From contig SLJA01000168.1 in assembly GCA_007135355.1 (NCBI GenBank), forward strand, positions 1 to 16,362: a stretch of DNA of 16,362 nucleotides, read 5' to 3'. Under the pieces are notes generated by a model. That model was not told the DNA's origin. It did no database searches and worked only from the letters and a program-made list of their open reading frames with translations. Source of the stretch: Wenzhouxiangella sp. (GTDB lineage: Bacteria; Pseudomonadota; Gammaproteobacteria; Xanthomonadales; Wenzhouxiangellaceae). This document shows positions 1-8,772 of this stretch, piece by piece. Each line of letters starts with the position of its first letter. Position 1 is the first letter of the stretch. The translations under genes and the position numbers were made by a program.

Positions 1-880
1 CGAACATGCCGGCCACGGCCAGCACCATCAGTACCGCCGCCAGCGGCACGACCACGAAGCTGTAGTCGGCGTCGAACACGGTGAAGATGAAGCGCGCCAT
101 CACGTACAGGGCCACCTTGGTGGCGGTGCCGGCCAGGAAGGCGGTGACGAAATTGGGCGCGTAGGCGTAGGCGTTGGGCAGCCACAGGTGCAGCGGCAGC
201 AGCGCCAGCTTCAGCCCCATGCCGACGATGATGAAGGCAAGGGCTGCGCGAACGGCGTTGTTGTCACGCAGTTCGGGCAGGCGCTCGGCCAGATCGGCCA
301 TGTTGAGCGTGCCCGTGGTCATGTACAGAAACGCGATCCCGATCAGCAGGAAGGTCGCGCCGACCGTGCCCATGATCAGGTAGCGGAAGGCCGCCAGCAG
401 GGCGCGACGATCCTTGCCGTAGGCGATCAAGGCGTAAGAGGCCAGCGACGAGATTTCCAGGAACACGAACAGGTTGAACGTATCGCCGGTCAGGGTGATG
501 CCGAGCAGGCCGGCCACGGCCAGCAGGAACAGGGCATAGAAGGTGCCGTGACGGCCGTGAATCTCAACCGCCACGCTCTTCGGCGCCCACAGCAGGGTGA
601 CCGCCGACATACCCGCCACCAGCAGAGCGACAAAGGCGTTGGCGGCATCGACCCGATATTCAATGCCGAACGGCGGCGGCCAGTTGCCGAACGGATAGGA
701 GAGTGGTGGGCCGGCGATGGCGGCCGGCAGCACGAACGCGGCAATGACCGCGCTGGTGACGCAGGCTAGCAAGGTGACCGCAAAAGGCAAGGTCCGTCCC
801 GGCAACAGCGCCACGATCCCCGATGCGATCAGCGGGGTGAGCACGATGAAGGGCAGCAGATCGATCAGCGTCATGGTCAT
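1..880 (-). CDS. mnhD: Na+/H+ antiporter subunit D (MnhD/MrpD), C-terminus off the window
   Basis: Proton-pumping-type membrane subunit of the Mrp/Mnh cation/proton antiporter, homologous to complex I subunits NuoM/NuoN. 293 codons are present before the left edge, so roughly the last 40% of a usual ~500-residue subunit is missing. The frame is strongly hydrophobic with many membrane helices. Family hallmarks are visible: TGDTFNLFVFLEISSL with the buried glutamate at E142, a lysine at about K224 in GLKLALLPLHLW, and another at about K255 in ATKVALYVM, matching the charged residues of the proton path in MrpD. The start is ATG at 880, with an in-frame ATG at 874 as alternative; neither has a strong Shine-Dalgarno. 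It starts 12 bp after the mnhC stop, so it is the seventh gene of the operon. An MrpA N-terminal (NuoL-like) subunit, absent from the window, would be expected beyond the left edge. Confidence 0.95.
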   Translation of the reverse strand, partial: MTMTLIDLLPFIVLTPLIASGIVALLPGRTLPFAVTLLACVTSAVIAAFVLPAAIAGPPLSYPFGNWPPPFGIEYRVDAANAFVALLVAGMSAVTLLWAPKSVAVEIHGRHGTFYALFLLAVAGLLGITLTGDTFNLFVFLEISSLASYALIAYGKDRRALLAAFRYLIMGTVGATFLLIGIAFLYMTTGTLNMADLAERLPELRDNNAVRAALAFIIVGMGLKLALLPLHLWLPNAYAYAPNFVTAFLAGTATKVALYVMARFIFTVFDADYSFVVVPLAAVLMVLAVAGMF

Positions 881-892
881 CGCTTGGTTCGC

Positions 893-1252
893 TCAGTCGT
901 CGTCGCCATCGACGTCGTCGCCCAGATGGTCATCCTCGATGGTGCCGTAGGCTTCCTGGATACGCACCGCCAGCGCCAGACCGGTTGCGGTGATGGCCAC
1001 GCCGACCACGATGGCCGTCAGTACGATGACGTGTGGTAGTGGGTTGGCATAAACCTCCACGCCGTCGCGCAGGATCGGTGTGGAGCCGTCGATGACCTTG
1101 CCGGCGGCGACAAACAGGATGAACACCGAGGTCTGAAACAGATTCAGGCCCATGATCTTCTTGATCATGTTGCCGCGCGCGATGACGCAGTAAAAGCCCA
1201 GCATCATCAGTACGATGACGAACCAGTAGTGGGAAATGCCGAGCAGCGTCAT
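893..1252 (-). CDS. mnhC: Na+/H+ antiporter subunit C (MnhC/MrpC, NuoK-like)
   Basis: Small membrane subunit of the Mrp/Mnh antiporter, related to NuoK of complex I. The protein is 119 residues with three predicted membrane helices. Diagnostic stretches are GLNLFQ at 35-40, NPLPH at 70-74 and TAIVVG at 79-84, then the conserved AYGTIEDD. The C-terminal 13 residues are unusually acidic (EDDHLGDDVDGDDD), a tail that could face the cytoplasm. The frame is open further upstream to 1291, but ATG 1252 is chosen because it overlaps the mnhB stop as ATGA and matches the family N-terminus, MTLLGISHYWF. Translationally coupled to mnhB. Confidence 0.95.
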   Translation of the reverse strand: MTLLGISHYWFVIVLMMLGFYCVIARGNMIKKIMGLNLFQTSVFILFVAAGKVIDGSTPILRDGVEVYANPLPHVIVLTAIVVGVAITATGLALAVRIQEAYGTIEDDHLGDDVDGDDD

Positions 1253-1707
1253 GTCTCGGTGTCCTCGTTCTGTTCCAGCGCCTCGTCCCACTCGGCGCGA
1301 CGACGGGTGAACAGAGTGAACAGCAACATCGCCACTGTGGCGACGGTCAGGCCGACGCCGAATTCGACGATGATGATGCCGGTCTGGTGGGCGGCATGCC
1401 TGCTTTCAAAAAACGGCGCGAACTCCAGATACTTGCCGCCGAGCAGGACGCCCACCAGTCCGGTGAACGCATAAAGCAAGGCGCCACCGGCACACAGTCG
1501 GTACATGACCTCGAGTGGTATGACTTCCAGCCCGCGGTCCAGCCCGTAGATCAGCACAAAGAGAATCCAGCCGGCGGCAAAGACGATGCCCGCCTGGAAG
1601 CCGCCGCCGGGCATGTACTCGCCGTGGAACTGCACGTACAGGCCCACTAGCAGGATGTAGGGGATGATGAAACGGGCGACGACGCGCAGAATGCCGTTGT
1701 CCATCAT
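1249..1707 (-). CDS. mnhB: Na+/H+ antiporter subunit B (MnhB/MrpB domain)
   Basis: MnhB-type subunit, 152 residues with four predicted membrane helices. The family signature PGGGFQAG lies at 33-40, preceded by QFHGEYM. The length is normal for the stand-alone MnhB domain. The C-terminal tail after the last helix is short and charged (RRRAEWDEALEQNEDTET). The start ATG at 1707 overlaps the stop of the upstream MbhD/E-like gene by 4 bp, and its own stop overlaps the mnhC start by 4 bp, which points to a tightly coupled polycistron. In Mrp complexes this subunit contacts the C-terminal part of MrpA, which here is the separate gene directly upstream. Confidence 0.95.
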   Translation of the reverse strand: MMDNGILRVVARFIIPYILLVGLYVQFHGEYMPGGGFQAGIVFAAGWILFVLIYGLDRGLEVIPLEVMYRLCAGGALLYAFTGLVGVLLGGKYLEFAPFFESRHAAHQTGIIIVEFGVGLTVATVAMLLFTLFTRRRAEWDEALEQNEDTET

Positions 1708-2330
1708 GGGGCTTGCTCCTTGCCCGCAACCGGCGGATCAGCCTCGGCCTGCCGCGGCGACTTCAGGCGCTTGACCGGGCGGCGTCGCACACCCGGCATG
1801 TTCTTGTGCGGCCGCACCGACAGTAGCGCGTAGACGGCCAGCGCTGCGGCAAACACCACAAAGACTTCGCCCATGGTGTCGATGGAGCGGTAGCTGGCCA
1901 GCACCGCGGCCACCATATTCGGAATGCCCATGTCCGGGTAGGTGTTTTCGATGTAGAACGGGCCGACGTGGACCTGGGCCGGGTTGTCGGCAGCGCCGAA
2001 CTCGGGCAAATCCAGGGTCGCATAGACCAGCAATGCCCCGGTGATCAGCACCACGATCAGGGCGATCAGGTTGTGGCCGCCGGTCGGATGCTCATAGCGC
2101 CGAACCAGGGCCAGGCAGGCCAGCACCAGTAGCGTGCTGATGCCGGCGCCCACCGCCGCCTCGGTCAGGGCCACATCGCCGGCGTCGAGCACGGCAAACA
2201 AGGCCGAGGACAACAGCGAGTAAATGGCAAACATCATCCCGGCGGCGAACAGGTCGCGGATGCGAACGATGGTAATCGCCAGGATCACCAGGAACACCAG
2301 CAGGGCAACGTCGATCAGGTTCTCGATCAT
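1704..2330 (-). CDS. MbhD/MbhE-like antiporter subunit (DUF4040; equivalent to the MrpA C-terminal domain)
   Basis: 208 residues, with about six predicted membrane helices. Residues 1-75 look like the MbhD/DUF4040 module: three helices with a conserved DVALTEAAVG at 52-61. Residues 86-172 look like the MbhE module: a helix at 88-107, a periplasmic loop, then NMVAAVLASYRSIDTMGEVFV with the invariant DTMGE at 151-155. In classical two-component MrpA proteins these two modules form the C-terminal extension of the large NuoL-like subunit. Here they form their own gene, as in Mbh hydrogenases and many split Mrp operons. The tail, 173-208, is basic then Pro/Glu rich and looks disordered. It overlaps mnhG and mnhB by 4 bp at either end. 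Domain assignment is from recognised motifs, not a search. Confidence 0.88.
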   Translation of the reverse strand: MIENLIDVALLVFLVILAITIVRIRDLFAAGMMFAIYSLLSSALFAVLDAGDVALTEAAVGAGISTLLVLACLALVRRYEHPTGGHNLIALIVVLITGALLVYATLDLPEFGAADNPAQVHVGPFYIENTYPDMGIPNMVAAVLASYRSIDTMGEVFVVFAAALAVYALLSVRPHKNMPGVRRRPVKRLKSPRQAEADPPVAGKEQAP

Positions 2331-2680
2331 GGCCGATCCTCGAATTCGACCAGGCGCGGAGAGTCGTCCGACAAGATCGGGTCAACTTCATCGATCATCG
2401 CCGAGCGCGCTACCGCGTGCGTGGCCGTTGGTGCGGTGAACAGCAAAAACAACAGGATGAGCAGCAGTTTCAGCGCCAGCAGGCTGACACCAGCCTGCAG
2501 CACCAGGCCAAAAATGATGCAGATGGCGCACAGGGTCTCGGTCAGACCCGCGGCGTGCAGGCGGGAGTAAAAGTCGGGGAATCGCAGCAGGCCGATGCCG
2601 CCGATGATGCCGAAGGCGCCGCCCGCCAGCAGCAGCAACCAGGACACAATATCGATGATGGTCTCAAACATCACCGGCAT
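2327..2680 (-). CDS. mnhG: Na+/H+ antiporter subunit G (MnhG/MrpG)
   Basis: 117-residue membrane subunit of the antiporter with three predicted helices. The family signature is clear: GGIGLLRFPDFYSRLHAAG, with RFPD at 33-36 and RLHA at 40-43. The C-terminal ~30 residues are soluble and acidic, somewhat longer than in minimal MnhG proteins. The first ATG is at 2680, overlapping mnhF by 17 bp. An in-frame ATG at 2671 (MFETII) has a GGTG just upstream and would reduce the overlap to 8 bp, so the exact start is uncertain by three codons. The stop overlaps the MbhD/E-like start by 4 bp. Confidence 0.94.
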   Translation of the reverse strand: MPVMFETIIDIVSWLLLLAGGAFGIIGGIGLLRFPDFYSRLHAAGLTETLCAICIIFGLVLQAGVSLLALKLLLILLFLLFTAPTATHAVARSAMIDEVDPILSDDSPRLVEFEDRP

Positions 2681-2960
2681 CGTCCGGTGAGGCGCTGGCC
2701 AGGTTGCGGGTCTTGACCAGCTTCAGGATGGTCGCGATGGCGATGAAGTTAATCAGCGCATAGACCAGCGCAATGTCGATCAAATCGAAATGTCCGGTAA
2801 TGAAGGTGATCAGGGCGACAATAAGCACGGTTTTGGTGCCGAACACATTGACGGCCAGAATACGGTCGTAAATCGTCGGCCCTTTCAAGGCGCGCACCAG
2901 GGCCAGGCCCATGGTGGCAAACACGGCCAGCGTGGCCAGAACCAGTACCGTTGTTGTCAT
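2664..2960 (-). CDS. mnhF: Na+/H+ antiporter subunit F (MnhF/MrpF)
   Basis: 98-residue membrane subunit with three predicted helices. Recognised from GPTIYDRILAVN at 27-38 and DIALVYALINF beginning at D62, the buried acidic residue conserved in MrpF. MrpF is the subunit proposed in Mrp structural work to lie close to the cation path; that is family knowledge, not visible here. It begins inside the mnhE stop as an ATGA overlap and ends inside mnhG. The tail SASPDDAGDV is short and acidic. Confidence 0.95.
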   Translation of the reverse strand: MTTTVLVLATLAVFATMGLALVRALKGPTIYDRILAVNVFGTKTVLIVALITFITGHFDLIDIALVYALINFIAIATILKLVKTRNLASASPDDAGDV

Positions 2961-3523
2961 TGCCCAGCCTCCCGACCATGGGTTTGACGCTTGTCTTCAC
3001 GATCGGCTTGCCCGGTGTGCTGACGATGCTGCCGGCCATTCTCGGGCGTGACGGGTTCAGACTCACCTTCCAGCCAGTGCACCTTGCGTTCCAGCTGCCC
3101 GAGAGATTCCGCCGACTTGGCGTCCAGCGCATGAATTACGGTGCCGGTCCGGGTCAGCTGCACCGTCACCGTGCCCGGCGTCAGGGTGCAGGTATTGCCG
3201 TAGATGACTTTGCCCAGGGGTCTTTTGAACTGGACATTCTGGTAAACGATACGCGGGCTGATCCGCTCCGGGCGAAAAACCAGTCGCGCCACATGAATGT
3301 TGGAAACCACAATTTCGCGCAGCGCCCATAGCCAGAAGCGAGGCAGGCGCCACGCAAAGACGGTGGGGTTGTGTTCCTCCCCGATGATTCGCATGCGGAT
3401 GACCAGCCACGTCACGAGTACCACGCTGGCCAGCCCCAACAGCAAGATGGGCGCCTTGTAAAGGCCCGAGATCGCCAGCCACAGCAAAGCAAGCAGAAGA
3501 ATGAGAAATATCGTGTCGCGCAT
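2957..3523 (-). CDS. mnhE: Na+/H+ antiporter subunit E (MnhE/MrpE)
   Basis: First gene of the Mnh operon, 188 residues from ATG 3523. Two or three hydrophobic helices occupy residues 3-43, followed by the soluble MnhE domain. Conserved family stretches are seen: LREIVVSNIHVARLVF, then GNTCTLTPGTVTVQL and HALDAK. The last ~35 residues form a hydrophilic tail rich in Gln, His, Arg and Glu that goes beyond the usual ~160-residue family length and looks disordered. A TTG six codons upstream (3541) keeps the frame open, but ATG 3523 begins directly before the first helix and fits better. No good Shine-Dalgarno precedes either. The stop overlaps mnhF by 4 bp. Confidence 0.92.
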   Translation of the reverse strand: MRDTIFLILLLALLWLAISGLYKAPILLLGLASVVLVTWLVIRMRIIGEEHNPTVFAWRLPRFWLWALREIVVSNIHVARLVFRPERISPRIVYQNVQFKRPLGKVIYGNTCTLTPGTVTVQLTRTGTVIHALDAKSAESLGQLERKVHWLEGESEPVTPENGRQHRQHTGQADREDKRQTHGREAGQ

Positions 3524-3547
3524 GGCGGCGAAGTTTACCAAGACCCT

Positions 3548-3577
3548 TTTCTAATGTTTCAGAAAGACAATCGTCAA
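3548..3577 (-). promoter_or_regulatory. candidate sigma-70 promoter for the mnhE operon
   Basis: Read on the minus strand, TTGACG (3577-3572) is followed after 18 bp by TAGAAA (3553-3548). This gives 5/6 and 4/6 matches to the -35 and -10 consensus. It lies in the 81-bp gap between the NERD gene and mnhE and would give a start point near 3541, about 18 nt before the mnhE ATG. Only sequence resemblance supports it. Confidence 0.4.
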
Positions 3578-3604
3578 TGTGTGAACCTGCACGGCCGCGG
3601 CACC

Positions 3605-4384
3605 TCAGGCCGGTACAGCGGCCGTGCCGGCGCGCTGCTGTGACAGCAATCCCAGCAGCCTTTCCGGGCGCTGGAGGCGGCCCTGCCGGGTCATGTCGCT
3701 CAGATACTCGGCCAGTTCGGGCGCGGTGAGCACGGGGATGGGCGAGTCTTCCCGATCCTTGAGCGCCACATCCGAGCGGGCAAAGCACAGCAACGGGTGG
3801 ATCGTAGCCGTTTGGCCGTGCATCAGCAGCCACCGATCCAGCGCGGCCACCTGCGCTCTGACCTGATGGAGCGGATTGGCAACGGCATTCCAGCCCGGTC
3901 GCCCACCGCATCCGGCTTTGTGAGCCAGAGGCCAGTGCGGCTGGTCCGGGCGAACGTAAATCAATCCGCGCGAGTTCTTGACCTCAATGATGAACAGTCC
4001 GCTCGGCCCGACGACCAGGAAATCGAGTTCTCGCCGGCCATTCGGCAGGCTGGCGTCCGGAATCTGCAGCTGGTTGAAAATCGTGAAGTCGTCCGGCAGC
4101 TCCTGCAAAGCTCGCAGCACTTTTGCTTCGCCTTCGGCTCCACTCATCTGGTCCGCGGGAACCGAACTCGAGCCGCTGATTCCGGTGAAAAAACCAGTCA
4201 GTACGGCAACCCCGGCGACCAGCAGGGCCAGGGGCGGCATCACCCAGTAAGCGACCCCAGTCGCTGTCAGGCCGCCCAGCAGCACGACGGCCAGGCGCCG
4301 GCGTCTGAGCCGGGCGGCGGCATGCATCTCCTGGCGATGCCGCTCAAGCGCGGCGTAACTGCGGATGAAACGCTGATCGGCCAT
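3605..4384 (-). CDS. membrane-anchored NERD (nuclease-related domain) protein
   Basis: 259 residues. A basic, probably helical N-terminus (1-30) precedes a hydrophobic hairpin of two membrane segments (about 31-48 and 50-68). The NERD domain follows from about 82, starting GAEGEAKVLRAL. The nuclease-fold residues are visible: D121 in ELDFLVVGPSG and E134-x-K136 in FIIEVKNSRG, i.e. a PD-(D/E)XK-like D...ExK core. A short helical tail ends the protein. NERD proteins are predicted DNA-processing enzymes, but no activity has been shown for most of them. ATG 4384 is chosen over an upstream in-frame TTG at 4441 that would overlap cls. It starts 32 bp after the cls stop on the same strand, so co-transcription is likely. 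The NERD domain faces the cytosol if the hairpin keeps both ends inside. Confidence 0.85.
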   Translation of the reverse strand: MADQRFIRSYAALERHRQEMHAAARLRRRRLAVVLLGGLTATGVAYWVMPPLALLVAGVAVLTGFFTGISGSSSVPADQMSGAEGEAKVLRALQELPDDFTIFNQLQIPDASLPNGRRELDFLVVGPSGLFIIEVKNSRGLIYVRPDQPHWPLAHKAGCGGRPGWNAVANPLHQVRAQVAALDRWLLMHGQTATIHPLLCFARSDVALKDREDSPIPVLTAPELAEYLSDMTRQGRLQRPERLLGLLSQQRAGTAAVPA

Positions 4385-4416
4385 GGGGTCGACTCGTCTC
4401 TTGAAAGTGATTGTCC

Positions 4417-5850
4417 CTAAAGATACGGCGAAAACAGCCAACAGAACGAGTCGCGTAAGCGCTCGGGGAATGGCCGTCCATCGACTTCACTCAGGGTTAC
4501 GGGCCGTCCCACGGCGGCCGCCCTGTCGATACTTTCGATCAGGGGATGAGCAAAATCGGCCCCGTAGACCTCGACTTGCAGCTCAAAGTTCAATCGAAGA
4601 CTGCGAGGATCCCAGTTCGTGCTGCCGATCAGCGTGTATTCAGAGTCCACCACAAATAGCTTGCCGTGGTGAAATGGCGGCCTCTGGTAAACCACCCGTA
4701 CGCCCCGAAACAACAGCTCCCACAGCATGTTGCGGGTGGCCCAGTGTACGTAGGGCAGGTTGTTTTTTTCCGGCAGAACAACAAGCACGTCGACTCCGCG
4801 CAGGGCCGCGGCCTGGATGGCGCCGACCAGCTCGCGCGGTGGCAAAAAGTACGGGGTCATGATGCGAATCGAATGTCGAGCCTCGGCCAAAGCAGCGATC
4901 AGCAACATGGTCAGGCGGTCCAGATCTTCGTCCGGTCCGTCGGTAATGGTGCGGCACAGCAAATCCCCCGCGCTGTGACTTGGCTGCGCGGCGGGTTCAT
5001 CTTCCGACCCGGTCGTGAACCGCCACATGCGGAGGAACTCCTGGCGCAATTGGGTCACCACCGGCCCTTGCAGGCGGAAATGCAGATCAGCGGTTGGTCG
5101 TGGGTTATCGGTTTTGTCGACCCGGTGGCGATCGCCCAGGTTCATGCCGCCGGTGTAGCCGACCTGGTCGTCAACGACCAGAATCTTGTGGTGGTTGCGC
5201 ATATTGAGCGCCAGACTGGGCGGCAGCAAGCGCGGCGGAAGGAAGCGCGCGACGTTGACCCCGCTTCGCCTCAGGCTGTGGCTGCTACGCGGCCACGAGT
5301 ACCAGTCGCCAAAGCCATCGATCAGTACGCGCACATCCACGCCGCGCGTTGCGGCGTCTGCCAGGGCTTGCTTGAACTGTCTCCCGGTCTGGTCATGATC
5401 GAGAATGTAGGTGCTCAGCAGGACGTGGCGCCGTGCCGTAGCGATCGACTCCAGCATGGCTGGATAGGCTTGTTCGCCGTTGATCAGCGGTTCGACCGCA
5501 TTTCCCGGCACCAGCGAATGGCGACTCAATGCCTGGCCAATCCGCGCCAGTTCCCCGTAAGTTTCGCGGATCTCGGGCGGCAGCGGCTGCGGCTTTTCAA
5601 TGGCTGCGCCGCGTTCATGAGCGATGCCGAACTCGGTCAGCCCCAGACGCTGAGCCCGACCTCTGGCCCGGTTGAGGCCAAACAGTACGTATAGCAGCGG
5701 GCCGGCCAGGGGGAACAGGATGCACACCGCAATCCAACCGAAAGCCGCACGTGGATCGCGTTTGAACAGCAGTGCATGCAAGGCTGTGGCCGGCGCCAGG
5801 ATCGCGTGAAAAAGAATGGCGATCAGTGTTTCAAGGGGGTATTCAAGCAT
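4417..5850 (-). CDS. cls: cardiolipin synthase (phospholipase D family)
   Basis: 477 residues, the usual length of ClsA-type enzymes, which join two phosphatidylglycerol molecules into cardiolipin and glycerol at the inner membrane. Two N-terminal hydrophobic segments (about 5-25 and 36-57) form the PLDc_N anchor, with FGWIAVCILFPLAGPLLY typical of the family. Two complete HKD motifs are present: H220-x-K222-x4-D227 followed by GGMN at 234-237, and H395-G-K397-x4-D402 followed by GSTNWDPRS. Other family blocks are STYILDHDQTG and MTPYFLPP. The ATG at 5850 is the only sensible start. The gene is divergent from metK across a 152-bp gap and is followed closely by the NERD gene. Whether it is ClsA-like or ClsB/C-like in substrate use cannot be told, though the membrane anchor favours ClsA. 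Confidence 0.94.
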   Translation of the reverse strand: MLEYPLETLIAILFHAILAPATALHALLFKRDPRAAFGWIAVCILFPLAGPLLYVLFGLNRARGRAQRLGLTEFGIAHERGAAIEKPQPLPPEIRETYGELARIGQALSRHSLVPGNAVEPLINGEQAYPAMLESIATARRHVLLSTYILDHDQTGRQFKQALADAATRGVDVRVLIDGFGDWYSWPRSSHSLRRSGVNVARFLPPRLLPPSLALNMRNHHKILVVDDQVGYTGGMNLGDRHRVDKTDNPRPTADLHFRLQGPVVTQLRQEFLRMWRFTTGSEDEPAAQPSHSAGDLLCRTITDGPDEDLDRLTMLLIAALAEARHSIRIMTPYFLPPRELVGAIQAAALRGVDVLVVLPEKNNLPYVHWATRNMLWELLFRGVRVVYQRPPFHHGKLFVVDSEYTLIGSTNWDPRSLRLNFELQVEVYGADFAHPLIESIDRAAAVGRPVTLSEVDGRPFPERLRDSFCWLFSPYL

Positions 5851-5959
5851 CCGATCGCAGGTTCACGCATGGCGGCAAACATCAGCCTGCATCATACCGC
5901 CCTGGCCCGCGGGGTCGGTTTGCGTGAAGAAACGGCGTGCAGCTTCCCAGTCGCTGGGC

Positions 5960-5965
5960 TACAAT
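5960..5965 (+). promoter_or_regulatory. candidate -10 box of the metK promoter
   Basis: TACAAT (5/6 to consensus) in the context GGCTACAATGCAT, 37 bp before the metK ATG. No good -35 hexamer lies 17 bp upstream (GTGCAG at 5937-5942 is poor), so the promoter may depend on an activator. The predicted start point, about 5972, falls inside the dyad element at 5968-5995. Confidence 0.4.
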
Positions 5966-5967
5966 GC

Positions 5968-5995
5968 ATATCTTTCCATCCGGATCAAGAGATAT
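5968..5995. promoter_or_regulatory. 28-bp interrupted palindrome before metK, possible operator
   Basis: The two 14-bp halves are symmetric about 5981.5. Outer arms ATATCTTT (5968-5975) and AGAGATAT (5988-5995) pair at 7 of 8 positions, plus one G-T wobble in RNA. The centre ATCCGGAT (5978-5985) is a perfect palindrome sharing the same axis; overall 11 of 14 positions are symmetric. It lies just downstream of the -10 candidate and ends 7 bp before the metK start. Such a dyad across the likely start point is what a dimeric repressor operator looks like. SAH- or SAM-sensing ArsR-family regulators (SahR type) control metK/ahcY in several Proteobacteria, but I cannot confirm their motif here. Alternatively it could act as an RNA hairpin hiding the AAGAG purine stretch. 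Confidence 0.45.
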
Positions 5996-6002
5996 ATTGT
6001 CC

Positions 6003-7220
6003 ATGAGCGGCTACCTGTTTACCTCCGAATCGGTCTCCGAGGGTCATCCCGACAAATTGGCCGACCAGATCTCCGATGCCGTACTCGATGGCATCCTGGC
6101 CCAGGACCCGCACTCGCGGGTTGCCTGCGAGACCTTTATCAAGACCGGTGCGGTCATCGTGGGCGGCGAGATCTCCACGTCGGCGTGGGTCGACCTGGAG
6201 GAGTTGATCCGAGAAGTGGTGGTCGAGGTCGGCTACGACTCCTCGCAGGTTGGCTTTGACGGCCGCACCTGCTCGGTGATCAACATGATCGGCAAGCAGT
6301 CTCCGGATATCGCCCAGGGCGTGGATCGCGGTGTGCCGGAGGACCAGGGTGCGGGAGACCAGGGCCTGATGTTCGGCTATGCTTCCAACGAAACCGAGCA
6401 GCTGATGCCGGCGCCGATTCACTACGCCCACCGCCTGGTCGAGCAGCAAACGCGGGTGCGCAAGCAGACCGGCTCGCCCCTGCCGTGGCTGCGGCCGGAC
6501 GCCAAGAGTCAGGTTACGCTGCGCTACGATAGCGGCAAGCCGGTGGCCATTGATGCCGTGGTCCTGTCAACCCAACACGACCCGGAGGTCGGGCTGGATG
6601 AACTGCGCGCCGGCGTGATGGAGCACATCATCCGCCCGGTGCTGCCCTCTGAATGGCTGCACGATCGGACTCTGTTTCACATCAACCCCACCGGCAAGTT
6701 CGTGATCGGCGGTCCGGTGGGTGACGCCGGCCTGACCGGACGCAAGATCATTGTCGATACCTACGGTGGCATGGCGCGGCACGGCGGCGGCGCCTTTTCC
6801 GGCAAGGACCCGTCCAAGGTCGACCGCTCGGCCACCTATGCCGCGCGCTACGTGGCCAAGAACATCGTCGCGGCCGGTCTTGCGGATCGCTGCGAGCTGC
6901 AGGTCAGCTACGCCATCGGCGTGGCCGAGCCGACCTCGATTTCGGTCACCACCTTCGGAACCGGCAAGATTCCGGAAGAGCGTATTGAAGCGCTGGTCCG
7001 CGAGCACTTTGACTTGCGTCCATACGGCATCTTGAAAATGCTGGACCTGCTCCACCCGATGTACCGCCAGACCGCTTCGCTGGGTCATTTCGGTCGCGAA
7101 CCGACCGATGTGACCGCCAAAGTACTGCGCGACGGTGTGGAAACCGACGACCACTTTACAACCTTTAGCTGGGAGCGTACCGATCGCGCCGAGGCGCTGC
7201 GCGCCGCGGCCGGACTCTGA
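6003..7220 (+). CDS. metK: S-adenosylmethionine synthase
   Basis: Makes S-adenosylmethionine from methionine and ATP in the cytoplasm. 405 residues, slightly longer than the ~384 of E. coli MetK. Signatures are intact: SEGHPDK at 12-18 with the catalytic His15, GAGDQGLMFGYA at 116-127, and the phosphate loop GGGAFSGKD in the middle third, followed by the conserved RSATYAARYVAKNIVAAGLA region. The ATG at 6003 gives the family N-terminus MSGYLFTSESVSEGHPDK; the frame is open further upstream only by chance. The sole purine-rich stretch before the start (AAGAG, 5987-5991) is 11 nt upstream and lies inside the dyad element. First gene of the SAM-cycle group, 78 bp before ahcY. Confidence 0.98.
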   Translation: MSGYLFTSESVSEGHPDKLADQISDAVLDGILAQDPHSRVACETFIKTGAVIVGGEISTSAWVDLEELIREVVVEVGYDSSQVGFDGRTCSVINMIGKQSPDIAQGVDRGVPEDQGAGDQGLMFGYASNETEQLMPAPIHYAHRLVEQQTRVRKQTGSPLPWLRPDAKSQVTLRYDSGKPVAIDAVVLSTQHDPEVGLDELRAGVMEHIIRPVLPSEWLHDRTLFHINPTGKFVIGGPVGDAGLTGRKIIVDTYGGMARHGGGAFSGKDPSKVDRSATYAARYVAKNIVAAGLADRCELQVSYAIGVAEPTSISVTTFGTGKIPEERIEALVREHFDLRPYGILKMLDLLHPMYRQTASLGHFGREPTDVTAKVLRDGVETDDHFTTFSWERTDRAEALRAAAGL

Positions 7221-7298
7221 TCACAAGTTTTGGGGCCATCACCTGGTCGCGACCTCGGGTCTGCGACTGTCAAACCAAGGATTGCAAGGACAACCACT

Positions 7299-8759
<1,461 letters not shown>

Positions 8760-8772
8760 GTCGGGTCAGCCT

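Noticed and set aside
3524..3604. Terminator after the NERD gene
   Set aside because: Only a short GCCGCGGC palindrome is present, with no T-run; the gap is better explained by the mnhE promoter candidate.
4666..5694. Long plus-strand open frame of about 340 codons antisense to cls
   Set aside because: High GC makes long shadow frames common; cls on the other strand has complete HKD motifs, and this frame has Gln/Arg/Ala-rich low-information content.
7245..7254. 10-bp perfect palindrome GGTCGCGACC between metK and ahcY
   Set aside because: A single short GC palindrome is expected by chance in this GC-rich DNA and has no flanking symmetry.
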